Assembly (NCBI GenBank): GCA_024516155.1
Contig: JAJJXM010000004.1
Coordinates: 1-64,000, forward strand
Direction: 5' to 3'
DNA length: 64,000 nucleotides
Source: Pyronema omphalodes
Lineage: Eukaryota > Ascomycota > Pezizomycetes > Pezizales > Pyronemataceae
Positions 51,379-63,042 of the stretch are shown here, piece after piece. The number at the start of each line of letters is the position of its first letter. The stretch's first letter is position 1. The position numbers were made by a program, and so were the translations under genes. Under the pieces are notes generated by a model. That model searched no databases and was not told where the DNA came from. It worked only from the letters and a program-made list of their open reading frames with translations.

Positions 51379-54300
51379 CCGCGTGCTCGTCCGTTAGGTC
51401 CAGCAGCGTCCCCCAGCCAGTCGTCAGTGTATGAGGGATGTCCTCTTCTGCGGGGTGAGTACTCAACTTCGCGTGTGCCTATTCGGCGGACGCCACCTTG
51501 GTGTCCGAGATCATGGTGGACAGAGCTTTCGTGCCGGCAGTCGTATACAAGATCGTGGGGAGAGTCAGTTGGCGTCGTCGGGGGATGTGCAGTGTGTGGC
51601 GTAGTTCAGTCCGCTGATTGTTAAAGTTTGGGCATGAGAGGATTAGGTGCTTGGGGGTTTGTGGGGGGTGCAGTGGGCAATGACAGGAGCGGGAGGGGTA
51701 TTTGGTGGTGGGGGGGTGTGCTAGGCAGTCCAGAAAATAGCCATGGCCCGTGCGGAGTCCCAGTATGGCCATCGATATCTTTCGCGGGACGGTAGTGTAT
51801 GCGCTGTCGAGTCTTTTGCGGTGGGGGGCGTCGTACGTCTTGGGCTTCGGTGATGAAGAGTACCAGTCTACCCAGTCGGTAACATAGTGCTCTCGTACCT
51901 GGTGTCTAATCCAGGAGAGGGAAATCGGGGGTGGCGCGGTGGGGTTAATGGAGGTAGCTGTTTTTGCCAGGAGGTCGGCGGTGTCGTTCCCGGGGATGTC
52001 TGTGTGGCCGGGGACCCAATGTAGAGTTGCGGATGATCCGGAGCGGTGAAGGGCGGACGCCGTGGTGAGAATCGAGAGGGCGAGTTCCTGGCCGGGACCG
52101 TAGGAGGAGAGGGAGGCGCGAAGGATGGCTGCTTGATTGTCGGTAAATATGTGTATTTTGCGGCGGGTGTGTCTGTTGAGGGTGATGGTTTTTTGGCAGG
52201 TCGTGAGGCAGTCGTGTATCGCTCTAAGCTCAGCGTCAAATACTTCGGTTGTATCGCCGATTGGGATAAGTCCTTCCACTCGGCGAGGTAGGCCTTCGGT
52301 GATGCAATATCCTGCTCCTGTTCTTCCGTTTACTTGTGAACCGTCAGTGTATGCGATAATGTTGCAGGGGTCTGCGCGGAGGGTCTGGAGCAGTGTGGTG
52401 TGTGCTGTAGCCGCCTCTGGCTTCGGGAGGGAGGTGATGTTGATTTTGAGGCGGGGGCGTTCCCATGGGGCGGGATTGGGTTGCAATGTGTTTTCAATGG
52501 TGTCGTCAGGTAGCACCCACTTGCTGACGGAGCGGAGCATAGTGACGAGACGACAGGGGGCCGTGCCTGGTGACTGCCATTGATAGTCACATTCGTATGG
52601 GCTGCAGATGCAGCAGTGGAAATGATCGGGGATGGGGAAGGAGGAGGGGCAGCGTTTGACGACGGGGTGATTGGGGGGAAGAGAGAGGAGACGAAGGACA
52701 TATTTGCGAGTGCGGTGGTGTAGGCGGACTGAAACCGGGGGGATACCTGCTTCGTTGTGTAGAGCTACGATTGGTGTCGAGGCGAAAGCGTTCAGAATTC
52801 GGCGGAGGGCAGAGTTTTGTTGTGTTTGTAGTAAGTTGGCGAGGCTTTTTTGCCCCGTCCACCAGATCTCAGAACCAAAGTCGGACCTAGATATCACACA
52901 CGCTATGTAAAGTGTTCTCGTCGCAGACGGGGACAAACCTGTTTCGTGACGTACAAGGCTGCGGAGGGCGTTGAGGGACCTAGCGGCGGCCATCAGTCTT
53001 GTTTTTACATGATATGAGACGGAGAGTTTTCTGTCAAAATATATTCCAATCCACCGAACCACGTCCCTCCGTCCTCCTTTCGTCCCTGGGACAATGATGG
53101 TTCCGTTTGGCAAGCGTACGTTCACAGCGTCGGTGAGTGTGTCTGTGCGGGATCGGTGAAAGTGCAGCAGCTCCGATTTCGAATCGTCGAATGCTATAGC
53201 ATTTGCTTGGGCCCAGTCGAAGGCGGTGCGAGCCGTGACTTCCAGTTCGCGGGCATTCTCTTCTCTGGTACGCCCGTGTGCAACGAGAGGTACGTCGTCC
53301 ATGTAGCTCGGGGTCCATACCGTGGGGTGAGTCGTTTGTAGTGTGTCGAATAGAGGGCGCAGGTAGATGAGGAACAGAATGGGCGACGCCGGAGAACCTT
53401 GGGGGATGCCCGTCCTAATAGGTCGCTGTATATCTGTTCGTCCGTCGAATGATAGGGCTGTTGTCCTTTCACTTAGGAAAGTCGAACACCAGGAGACAAC
53501 TGCAGTTGGGCAGCCCAGTGTACGCATTGTCGTGAGGAGGCGCGCGGAGGAGACATTGTCGAAGGCTCCTCAAACATCTGAAAATAGCGCGGAGGTTACC
53601 ATACGGCGCCCCGCATTCGCTTCGACCTCGTGCGTTAGGGCCATCGCAGCGTCGATAGCCGAGCATTCAGGGCGCCGGCCTATCTGGTCTGCATGCAATA
53701 TGTTGTATGACTCCGCCATAAGGCTGAGCCGGGTCGCCATAAGTTTTTCTAGGATTTTTCCCATGCAGTCCAGCAACGCGATGGGTCGATAGGCCTTAAC
53801 TGCGCTGTAGTCAGGTTTATTCGGTTTCGGGATAACCACCGTCGTTGCTTCGCGCCAGCATCTTGGGTGGTATCCTTTGTCACCTAACCTTGCGTACAGC
53901 GCATCGAACACCTTGGGGATTGCATCGTAGGCTTTCGTTAGGCATGCGAACGTTATCATGTCGGGACCGGGGGCTTTCTTCGGGGAGGAGGAGTAAATAG
54001 CGTGGCGTATTTCTTCGGGGGTGAAGGTGTGCCAGGGGATAATGGGGTGCGTGGGGGGGATTTGAGTCGGAGGGGCAGCGGGGGGGGGGGGGGGGTGGGA
54101 AAAGCGCCTGAAAGGCGTTTACTTTGCTGTCGAAGTCAACGTGTACCTTATCCACCCCACCTACCTGGGTTTTAATTGGGGGGGTCAGTTGGGCGCGTCG
54201 GGGGTTTGTGTATCTGAAGGCTGCCCAGACATCAGGGCCTTCTGCGGCGGCCAGGTATTCTTTCCATAATGAGTCCTTTGCATGTCGTACTCTGCGGTAA

Positions 54301-55370
54301 TGGGTGTTTCGGAGGTGTTTGTACTCTGTATGATGGGCCGGCAGGCGAGTTGATTTCCACCTCTTTCTTGCGCTCTTCATGTTCCGTCGAGTCGTGCGTA
54401 GTTCCTCCGTCCACCACCTCTTCGAGCGAGGAGTTGGTGTGAGGGTGGGTGTCGCCTTTCGGGCAGCAGTTTGAATGGAGTCGCGAAGGAGGGCGGCCCA
54501 TTCGTCCAGGTTACTCGCGGAAGGGTTTGCGCGCAGGTATGTCCAGTATGGGTGACTGGCCTCGGCGAGGGTTTGTAGCTCCCTGGAAACGGTGTCCCAG
54601 TCCGTTTTTTGCCAGTTGAGTCACAGGGTGGTGGGGGTAACGGTGGTATGGTCTGGGTGGAGAGATGTCAGTTGAAAGCGGATGAACTCGTGGTCTGAAC
54701 CCGTAACTACGTCGTCATCGACTGCCCAGTTTGTGAGTTCCCATGTCATCGCTGGGGATGTCAGGGTCAGGTCCAGAACCGGCGAGCCAGAGCCGTTTTT
54801 GTACAGGTGGGTCGGGACGTCGGGGACGTTCCCCAGATTCCAGTGGTGGGTTTCGATTGGTTCCACGAGCTCGTCAGCTCGGGCTCTCCTGCGAGTGTTG
54901 GAATCCCACAACGGATGATGCGCGTTGAGGTCACCCGTGATGACACATCGGCGAGGGGGGACGAGGGGGGTGAGGGCTCGGGGCAGGGTGTATAGTTTGG
55001 AGATTGGGTCACATTCGATATATATGTTAAGTAAGTAAAAGGGGGGTATTAGGGGTGTGCGGACCTCAAGGACTTGTAGGTCTGGGTCTTCGGTAACATC
55101 TGGTCGAGGAGTGACGCTGATGTGGGGGTTCAAACGAGAGACGTAAGCGGCGGTCCGGTTGACTTTGTGGTAACCGCAGGGGGGGAGCAAAAGAATGAAG
55201 TTGGGGTGAGTTATAGCAAATTTGGGGTCCTTGACGTTTACCTCTTGGACAAGAATGATCTCGGTGGAAGCGCTTGCTGTGTTTAGCAGCGTCGTGAGGG
55301 CGGTGGTGCTGCGATTCGTGTTGTCGGACACGATGCGGAGGGTCGCCGCTGATGGATGTTGTCTATTCAT
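51379..55370 (-). pseudogene. LINE-D6 ORF2 (APE endonuclease-RT-RNase H), broken
   Basis: It starts at 55370 (MNRQHPSAATLRIVSDNTNR) in the ORF1 stop (ATGAATAG). The endonuclease is open to about 54621 (TGDLNAHHPLW, SPVLDLTLTSP, TGSDHEFIRF). After indels near 54620, 54380 and the G-run at 54080-54094, RT resumes (PKKAPGPDMITFAC, GIPQGSPASP, SYMDDVPLV). One frame is open from 53527 to TAG at 51479-51481 (TGG in D4), covering RNase H (AYTDGSQVNG, HWVPGHTDIPGNDTADLLAK) and the CHCPLHPPQTPKHLILSCP motif. Near 53570 a frame change splits the RT fingers from the palm. Confidence 0.85.
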
Positions 55371-55940
55371 CGGCGGTTATGGTGGCATCAGCGATGGGGT
55401 TGGTCTCGGCGGGAATATTGTCGTAGGTGGTGTCCGCACGGGTTTTCTGCCATGCCTCTCTCACTATTCCTACTTTTAATGGGCATTTCGTGCTGTACGC
55501 TGCTTGTTGGGTGTCAGCATGTCCTGCGGCTACGCAGTTCGAGCATCTGTAAACGGTGTGGATGCACTTCCTGCCCTTCTGTTTGGGGCATTCTCCACAG
55601 AAGTGGTATTCCGTTGGGTGTACGGCGGCGCATAGAGCAGGTAGGGCCGTTGTCGGCGGCGCACGTTGCGTGGTGGTGGCCAAACTTCTGGCACCTACGG
55701 CACTGGTCAATGGGCCTGGCGGAGAAGAACTCGGTGACCTCCCGTCGTTCGAATAGGACGACAACTTTCGTGTGCTTCAATGTGTTGTAGTCGTTGACGG
55801 AGCTGAGGGCGATCATGACGCTCGACGCCCACTTACCGGCCCGTTTGTCGGGGTGAGATATGTATCGCGGTGGTTGGGTTAATCGAACGGAGTGGTTACG
55901 TTGGATTTCGGCTTGCAGGTTGTGCATGCCTTCCACGGAG
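55363..55940 (-). pseudogene. LINE-D6 ORF1, C-terminal CCHC part
   Basis: Minus-strand NLQAEIQRNHSVRLTQPPRY, KRAGKWASSVMIALSS, FERREVTEFFSARPIDQ and the knuckle CRRCQKFGHHHATC, then in a shifted frame CAAVHPTEYHFCGECPKQKG and CIHTVYRCSNC to the stop at 55363, overlapping ORF2. The break between the two frames is near 55635, where bases are missing relative to LINE-D4. Confidence 0.78.
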
Positions 55941-56230
55941 TACACCACCCAGCAAAGAGCGACCCCCCCCTGGCTTTTCAACAACCACGCCGAAATCGCA
56001 AGATTTTATCGCGGATTATTGTTCGGCAGCCCCGAATTACCTATTCGCAGCCTTTCCAGATCAGGCCCTCTCTTTTTCGTTGAGTTTTCATCGAAAAAGA
56101 GTTTTCGGGCCCCTGAGAAAAGCCCCGCGAACCTGTTCCATCAACACCACCCTCCACCCACATCAAAAACCATCATCTTAATCGCGGATTCCTTGTCGCT
56201 ACCGCAGAAACAACTTATTCCGAGCTTCCG

Positions 56231-57188
56231 ATGCCTACCCGATCCTCCGCTGTTGAGAAACAGCCCCTCCCCCCCGACAAAGCACCCCCTCGAGCGCTCG
56301 CAAAAGAAAAACGCGCTGACGCGGAGCCGCAAGGGTCCGACGCGTCAGACACGGAAATGCACGTAGACACGTGCTCTGACGTCAGCGATGACTCTAGCGA
56401 CGAAGACGCGTCTTCCCGCGAGAGCTCCCCCACCCACGTCGCGCGCAACACCGACAACGCTCCCCCCAAAACCCCCCACAATAAGAAAACCCTCCCTGAT
56501 AACAACGACACCCCCGACGTATTGACCAACCCCGACCCCAAATACACCGTTCAACGCAACACCGACAAATCGAAGAAACGCCCAGCTGCCCCCACCGCCC
56601 ACTCCATCACCCACATCGCCGCCGACTCCACGCCAGTCCCTGCCAAAGTCCAACGCCTCCGCCGTGACACCGACAACCCCCTGTCTACCGACCCCGCCAC
56701 CGACAGCCTCGCGACATCCATCAACCAACTTAACGACAATCTCAACACCGCAACGGACATGTTCCGACACGCCGACAGAGCCACGAACGACAGAGTCTCT
56801 CAGGCGTTCCGATCTATCCACAAATACCAGTCTACAATCCGTGCCGTCCACAATCTCTTGTCCCGCATTGCCCACGTCATACTCCCCAACGAAGACATCT
56901 CAGCCCTCCTTTCCCCCGTCGAATCCTCCACCCCCGAGAACCCCACTATCCCCGCCCCACCCCCCCCCCCCCCGAATCCAACGATCTCCCCTCTGTTCAC
57001 GCCCCCACCCCCGCTGCCCCCTCCCATAAGGAACTTGCCTACTGGAAAAAACGCTCTCTTGAAGCCGAGAACGAGCTCAGGAAACACAAGATCCCCCTCC
57101 CCGTCCATGCCCCACGCCCCGATCCGAACCCCTCCACCCCATGGCAAGAGGAAGGACCCGCAACGAAGAAGTGATTCCCCGCTGCTAC
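56231..57188 (+). pseudogene. LINE-D7 ORF1, first part (interrupted by Gypsy-2)
   Basis: The ATG at 56231 (MPTRSSAVEKQPLPPDKAPP) is followed 18 nt on by a GNRA hairpin. The frame is open to the Gypsy-2 insertion. It has an acidic stretch DVSDDSSDEDASSRESSP, a basic TVQRNTDKSKKRPAA, a helical region INQLNDNLNTATDMFRHADR to VHNLLSRIAHVILPNEDISA that may form a coiled coil, then Pro-rich sequence. The reading is interrupted, not mutated. The protein is homologous to the last part of the LINE-C/D fusion at 33124-34300. Confidence 0.8.
57184..57188. repeat. Target-site duplication of Gypsy-2 (left copy)
   Basis: GCTAC here and at 63572-63576 flank Gypsy-2; LINE-D4 shows an undivided, slightly diverged site (CGCTGCTGCCCCC). 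Confidence 0.88.
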
Positions 57189-57694
57189 CGTCAGGGAATT
57201 AGGAACGGACGTTCAAAGAACACACTGAACACTACCGGCAAGGGGGACTAGGCGGGTTCCAGGACGGGGAACGGAAAGACAAGGACCGAAGTGCACATCA
57301 GACGGACTGCACACGAAACAGGAACAGGGACAAGGACAAGAATGACGTGGGACTGAAAGGAGAAGTCTTTATTAAGGACAAGGGAAAGACACAAGACGTT
57401 CGATGGAGAACTCGACAACGGGGAGGCGAGCCTCCTTATGTACAAAGGGGCGGCCAGCACTCTTGCTGGGCCGTCATCCAACATCGCTACATGACAGCTT
57501 CCGTTCTCCATCATTTCTCCTGCGACGCCACAGCTCTCCAGCTCATGGTACGTCATCCATCATCATTCAGTCTATCAACAACAACGGCACGGCACACACA
57601 ACAACACAACAACACAACACAACACGGAAAGACAACAACAACAACACAATGATGACGCAACAACACAACGGCTCGTCAGCCGTGTGCCGTGTCA
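57189..57694 (-). repeat. Gypsy-2 3' LTR (506 bp)
   Basis: On the plus strand it runs from CGTCAGGG (first base T in the other LTR) to GTGTCA. It contains the Pol stop region (57676) and AATAAA on the element strand at 57373-57368. The microsatellite (ACAAC)n near 57600-57650 is shorter than in the 5' LTR. Confidence 0.9.
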
Positions 57695-60600
57695 GTACCC
57701 CCCCGTGAGGCTCGAGTTCCTACGAGAGCAGAAGGTTTGTCTGGGTATAACTGGTGGAATTTCTCAGCGGCCTCAGTTTCGGATAGGTTCGTTTCCGGTT
57801 CCCAGGTTGGGGAGTCATGGCCGGTCCACTTGACGAGGTACTGCAGGTTTCCTCTTGACCAACGGCTATCCAGAATTTCATCCACGAACCATTCTTCTTC
57901 GCCGTCTACTACTACCGGTAGGGGCGGTGGGATAATCTGGCCAGGGAGGGGGTCCGAAGGGGCTGGGTTTAGTAGGGACACGGGGAAGGTCCTATGATGT
58001 TTCATTGTCTCCGGTATATCCAACTCATAGGCGTGGGATCCAATGGGCCGTATCACGGTGAAGGGGCCTAGGTGTTTGTTTTCTAGTTTCTTTGAGGGGC
58101 GGCGGGTTCTGAGGTTGCGGGCGTCCAGCCATACCAGGTCTCCTGGTTTAAAGATCGGCGCGGGGAGTCGGGAATTGTCGGCGGCTTCTATGTGGCGGGC
58201 TTGGGCGTATTTCATTTCAGAACGTAAGACGTCATGGATGTGCGACATCCTTTCCGCTACCTCGTTCGCTTTCACTTCTTCAGGATTGTCTGTCCTGATA
58301 TCCAATTCGAAGGAGCATTTGGGGTGTCGGCCGTATACGGCGTAGAACGAGGACAGCGACGTTGTATCCGATACTTGGTTATTTGCAGCAAATTCTGCCA
58401 GTGGTAAGAATTTCTTCCAGTCGTCGTGTAGGTAACAGACGTACGCGCGGAGATATTGTTCCGTAACCGCATTGATTCTTGCTGTTTGGCCATCGGTCTG
58501 GGGGTGGAAGGCCGTGCTCGTGACAATCTCGATACCCATGCAATTTCCCAGGTGTTTCCAAAAGTGGGCAACAAATTGCGGACCGCGGTCGGACACTACT
58601 GTGTCTGGCAGACCGTGTAGTTTGAATATGTTTTCCAGGAAGAGTTGCGCGAAGCCTTCTGCGTCTATCGTGGAGTGACAGGGCACCAAGTGTCGCTGTT
58701 TCGTGAGTCGGCAAACGATCGCACATATTGCGTCGCAGCCTTCTGATGTTGGTAGTCCAGGAACAAAGTCCACAGATATATTCTGCCACGGGTGGTGCGG
58801 GACCGGTAGGGGTTTCAAGGTTCCATAGGGTGCGTGGCGGGTAGCTTTTGTTCTTTTACAAGTGTGGCAATTTCGGACGAATTGGTCCACATCTTTTCTC
58901 ATCGACGGCCAGTAATAATTCCTGGTGAGGAGTTCGAAAGTCTTTGCACGGCCCGGGTGTCCCATGGTGGGGGGGTTGTGGTGATCTTGTAGTAGTTTCA
59001 ATCGTAGTTTGTCCAGCGCGGGGACATACAGACAGTCTCGGTAGTACAATCTGTTTTCCAACACGGAGCAATCGGCGAGTGATATGTCCTTACAGATTTG
59101 TGTACCGTCTTCCAGCATTCCCAACACTCGGTTGGGGAATGAATCTGTCTTGTAGCCTTCTTTAAACAGGAGGTCCACTTCGGAGGGTGCAAGTTTCATG
59201 GGCGGGGTCATGCACAACTGGAAGTTTTGTGGCTTTACAACAGCTTGCTGATTCCCTAGTATGCGTTCGACTCCCTCTCCCGGGAGGTCAGCGGCTTGTC
59301 TTGTCAGGGCATCCGGTTTTCCTCCCAACGTTCCCGGTCGATAGGTGATCACAAAGTTGAACCGAGACAAGAATTCGGACCAGCGTGCTTGTCGTCTGTT
59401 TAGTAGCTTTGTCGTCATAAAGTATTCGAGATTCTTGTGGTCTGTCAATACTTTTATAGGGAAGGCGGAGCCCTTCAAGTGGGGACGCCATTCCTCGAAA
59501 CAACGAACTATTGCCAGTAGTTCTTTGTCATAGATCTCATGGTTGCATTCTGCCGGGGAATGCTTTTTGGAATGAAACGCGACGGGGTGTAACACGTTAT
59601 CGTCGTCGTATTGTGATAAAACTCCAGCAGACACATAGTCAGATGCGTCTGTTTCTACTACAATCGGTTTCTCGTAGTCGAAGTGCTTGAGAATCGGTGC
59701 TGATTTAAATGCGTCCTTCAGTCGGTCGAAGGCGCTTTGCTGATCTTTACCCCAGGTGAAGGGGATTGCTTTACCATCTTTCTTTTTGGTCAGAGCCGTC
59801 AGAGGGGAGACCACTTTTGAGTAGTCTTTGATAAATCTTCGGTAGAAATTCGCGAAACCCAGGAACTCTTGGACCTGTTTCAAATTGGCTGGTTCCTTCC
59901 AATCTCTGACTGTGGCTACTTTGGAATCCATCATGCGAGCGCCGTCGCGGCCAATGTTGTAGCCCAGGTACTGTACTTCTGCCTTGGCAAACTTACACTT
60001 CTCTGGTTTCAAGTGCAGTTTTTCTTGCTTAAGTCGTTCCAAGATCTTTCGGACGTGTGAGGTGTGATCGGGCTTTGTTTCAGAGAATACGAGGATATCG
60101 TCCAAGTATGCTGTACAAAACTGGTCCAGGTATGGTCTCAGGACATCATTTATGAATGCCTTGAAATCAGCAGGCGCGTTGGTGAGCCCGAAGGGCATCA
60201 CTTTCGACTCGAATAGACCGTACCTTGTGCGGAAGGCCGTCTTCCATTCTTCGCCTTCTGCCATTCTGATAAGGTTATAAGCGCTGCGGACATCCAGGGT
60301 CGTAAAATATTGAGCTTTGGAAAGATTCATCATCGTTTCCTGTATCAATGGCAGCGGGTACCGATTCTTCTCGGTACCTTCATTCAGTCTTCGGTAATCG
60401 ACGCATAGGCGTGGGGATCCGTCTGATTTTTTCACGAATAATATCGGCGAGGTGGCTGATGATTGGGAGCGTTGTATAAATCCTTTCTCCAAATTCTCTT
60501 CAAGCCACGCTTTCAGCGTCTGCAACTCGTTGCGTGACAGCGAGTATAACGGGCCAAAGGGGGGGACGAATCCCTCTTTCAGTGGGATCTTGTGGTCGTA

Positions 60601-61430
60601 GGGTCGATGTGGGGGGCGTTCCTTCGCGTTAACCTCCTTGAATAAATCGAGGTAGTCATGGTACTCTTCGGGGATCATGTCTTTCAGTTCCTCATCCGTG
60701 AGGGGGGGCTTGTCTTGTAGGGCGACGGTGATTTCGTCCAACGATAGCGAGAACACTGTCAGGCTTTCGTCTTCTACCATTTCTTTGAAGTCGGAGATGG
60801 TTAGACTTGAGATCGCTATCGGGGGTTCGTCCGGAGGGTCGGGGACCGAGTCTTCTAACTCCGGCATGGGGTTTGTGTCGGGCTCGTGGACAGCGGGAGG
60901 GGGGCCCGGGTCCAGGACCTCGACACCGGTTGTGCTTACAGGCAACGGGGTGCAGTTCCTTAGGCAGTATTGTGAGTCGAAGCTTACAGTGTTGGAACTG
61001 AAGCTTATTGTTACGTCGTGTTTCTTCAACCAGGGGATGCCCAACACCACAGGGTAGTGACCCAACTTGGTGACGAACATGGGAAGGGTTGCCGAGTGAC
61101 CATTGATGGTACACTCTACTTGGGCGAGGTGTGTGATTTTCCCTGAGGATATGGGTCGTCCGTCGATAACTTCGACCGTTCGGGCGGTGGGTAGGGGGGT
61201 TAGAGGGAGTTTGTGATGGCGGGCGAAATTGCGGTCAACAAAGGCGATACCAGTGGCGCCGCAGTCAACGAGCGCTACTGTTTTCACGGAGCGGTTATTG
61301 GAAAACAAGGAGCAAGAGAGAACAAGGTGTTTGCATTCTAACTTTCCAGTAAAACTTGCGCCCGATAATAGCAATGTATCAGCAATAATTTTCCCACCAG
61401 CGGCAGAGCCATCTTCTTGCAGCTGGTTTA
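57676..61430 (-). CDS. Gypsy-2 Pol: protease-RT-RNase H-integrase-chromodomain
   Basis: The frame is open from the -1 slip site near 61434 to 57676. Counting from residue 1 at 61374 (not an ATG): protease ALVDCGATGIAFVD at about 34 and VVLGIPWL near 110; RT about 290-450 with YLDD at 423-426; RNase H (VETDASDY, ELLAIVRCFE, TDHKNLEYF); integrase finger HHNPPTMGHPG to CHTC; core SVDF and VVSDRG; then QTARIN where QTERVN is usual, so the third catalytic residue (Glu) is Ala; GPFTVI; and a chromodomain (EEEWFVDEILDSRWS to WEPETNL) near the end. The last codons lie in the LTR. Integrase is expected to be impaired. Confidence 0.9.
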
Positions 61431-61440
61431 ATCTTTTCCC
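61396..61440 (-). promoter_or_regulatory. -1 frameshift signal between gag and pol (Gypsy-2)
   Basis: The heptamer G-GGA-AAA in the Gag frame (61440-61434) is followed three nt later by the Gag stop (61430-61428) and a 6-bp stem ACCAGC (61427-61422) with GCTGGT (61401-61396), loop 20 nt. Pol is in the -1 frame. The stem is weaker than in Gypsy-1. Confidence 0.65.
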
Positions 61441-63007
61441 GACACCTCTTCTTCATTATCCAATAATCCCACGCTCGCCACTTTAACATTCGTCTTGGCG
61501 GGGCACGACGCAGCCATGTGGCCGAGGCTACCGCAGTAGAGGCAACGTCCTTCTGACAGGCGGGTCGCGCGTTCCTGTGCCGACAGTTTCTGACGGGGTC
61601 CCTGGTCAGGGGTTTGCTTGCTGGAGGAGGCGGTGGTGGCTTGGGTAGCGGGGGTGGGGCGATTGGTGGCGGGGGTGGCGGCGGTAGTGGGTTTAACTTG
61701 GCCGCGGTTGGTACGCAGCTTGCGGAGGCTCTCAAGTGCTCTCAATTGGGAGTCCAATTTTTGGCACTGGTCAACAAATTCGTGCATCGTAGCGGTGGGA
61801 GGGGCGCCAACCAACTTTTCGTGCAACTCGAGGGACAGGCCGTTACGCAGAGCATACATGGTGGCGGCTTCATCCCAGCCTAATTCTGCGACCAGGCGGG
61901 AGAACTCTGCATAATAGTCTGAAAATTCGCGGTTGTTTTGTCGGAGATTTTGTAGTTTGAAACGAGCCGTTGCGCGCTGGTCCGATTCTCCAAAGGTACG
62001 CTGCAGGATCCTAATGACGTCCTCGACGTCGTTGAGGGCCCAGCGGTTGCCATTTTCCTTGATATAAGGAAGAATCTGATCCTAGGCGCGTCGGCGGAGG
62101 CGGCCCATGGCATAAGAAATCCGCTTGTGAGGGGTTGGGAAGCGTAGTTCGTCGCTCACCAACTTGATGAGAAGCAAGGAGACAAAGCGGCGGAGGTCCT
62201 CCCTGTTGGACCCATCGAAGGTTGGCGGATCCGAAATTTTGTCTCCGGTAACGCGGATGCCAGGGGAGGCGAGTAGCGCGTTGATCAGTTCACGCTGGCG
62301 GGTGAGCTCCTTCTCGTAGTAGTGAATTTCATTCGTATCTGGTTGTTCCTCCGGGGTTAGGAGGATTTCGGGGTCTCGGGGGGGGAAGTCTTGGAACTGG
62401 TGCGATTATAGCTGGGGCGGGGGCTGCGGCTGCGGCTGTGGTAGGGGGTGCGGCGGTTCGCGGCACTGTTTCTGGGCCATTTGGATAAACCTGGACGGAG
62501 CCAGTCTGAATAAGGACAGGGGGAATGGGGGCAGGGGTGGGAGCTTCCGGAGCGCGGGAGGCGACAGGGCTGGAGACTCGAGTGCTGTTACGGGAGCCGG
62601 GGGTCTCCGCGAGATCGTTTAAGAGGTAGCCCGTGGGGTGGTCTTGGGCGTCTAGGATTGATTGCGCGAGTTGTTTGGTGAAAGTAAGCGGTTCATGGCC
62701 GTCAGGGAACTGGGTCACGGAGGCAGCGTTAACGATTTGCTGCAAATGTCCTTCGTCGATAAGTTTAACGTGCATTCTGGCGGGCTCGGAGGATTGGCTT
62801 GAGTCGGATGGTGTGGCGGACGTGCTCCTGGTAAGTGTAATCCTGGAGTTCCCAACGGACCACAAGGTAGCAGTGATTTTCTGCTCTTCGGATGGTTCGT
62901 CGCACTGCGCCAGCAAATCGGTCGGAAATCCCGAAGGTCTCGTTTAGGGTGTGAGTTTCCAGGGCTTGTTTTAAGGCGTGTGTCCAAGCAGAACCGGTGG
63001 GGTTCAT
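61428..63007 (-). pseudogene. Gypsy-2 gag, frameshifted and with a TAG
   Basis: It starts at ATG 63007 (MNPTGSAWTHALKQALET). The frame changes in the first 100 codons (near 62920-62765) and again at a G8 run near 62378. An in-frame TAG near 62083 interrupts the capsid region (MGRLRRRA, then DQILPYIKENGNRWAL). Downstream the frame is restored by about 61990 for FGESDQRATARFKLQN, YYAEFSRLVAELGWDEAATM and the knuckle CLYCGSLGHMAASC, ending at 61428. Gag would form the particle; with these lesions none is expected, unless the homopolymer indels are assembly errors. Confidence 0.8.
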
Positions 63008-63031
63008 GCGTGTTGGTTGAATAATTATTAA

Positions 63032-63042
63032 ATCGAACGTAA
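63032..63042 (-). other. Primer-binding site of Gypsy-2, complementary to its own LTR
   Basis: Starting two bases inside the 5' LTR boundary, the element strand reads ACGTTCGAT (63040-63032), the complement of ATCGAACGT in the LTR (63258-63250). A TATA-like TACATAAGG starts 38 nt upstream of that LTR site. There is no TGG typical of tRNA priming. Confidence 0.6.

Larger units (their letters stand above)
50531..55940 (-). mobile_element. LINE-D6, duplicate of LINE-D4, cut in ORF1
   Basis: Minus strand: (AAAT)n tail, hairpin (50567-50578), 3' UTR, ORF2 and the CCHC half of ORF1, ending at TCCACGGAGT (55940), where LINE-D7 starts head-to-head. The 3' part is almost identical to LINE-D4; ORF2 differs at scattered sites, with different lesions. 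Confidence 0.85.
55941..57188 (+). mobile_element. LINE-D7, 5' part (continues at 63572)
   Basis: It starts with the leader TACACCACCCAGCAAAGAGC and GACCCCCCCC, then a 5' UTR similar to LINE-D4 and ORF1. Gypsy-2 splits it at GCTAC (57184-57188). It resumes at 63572 and leaves the window within ORF1. Confidence 0.85.
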
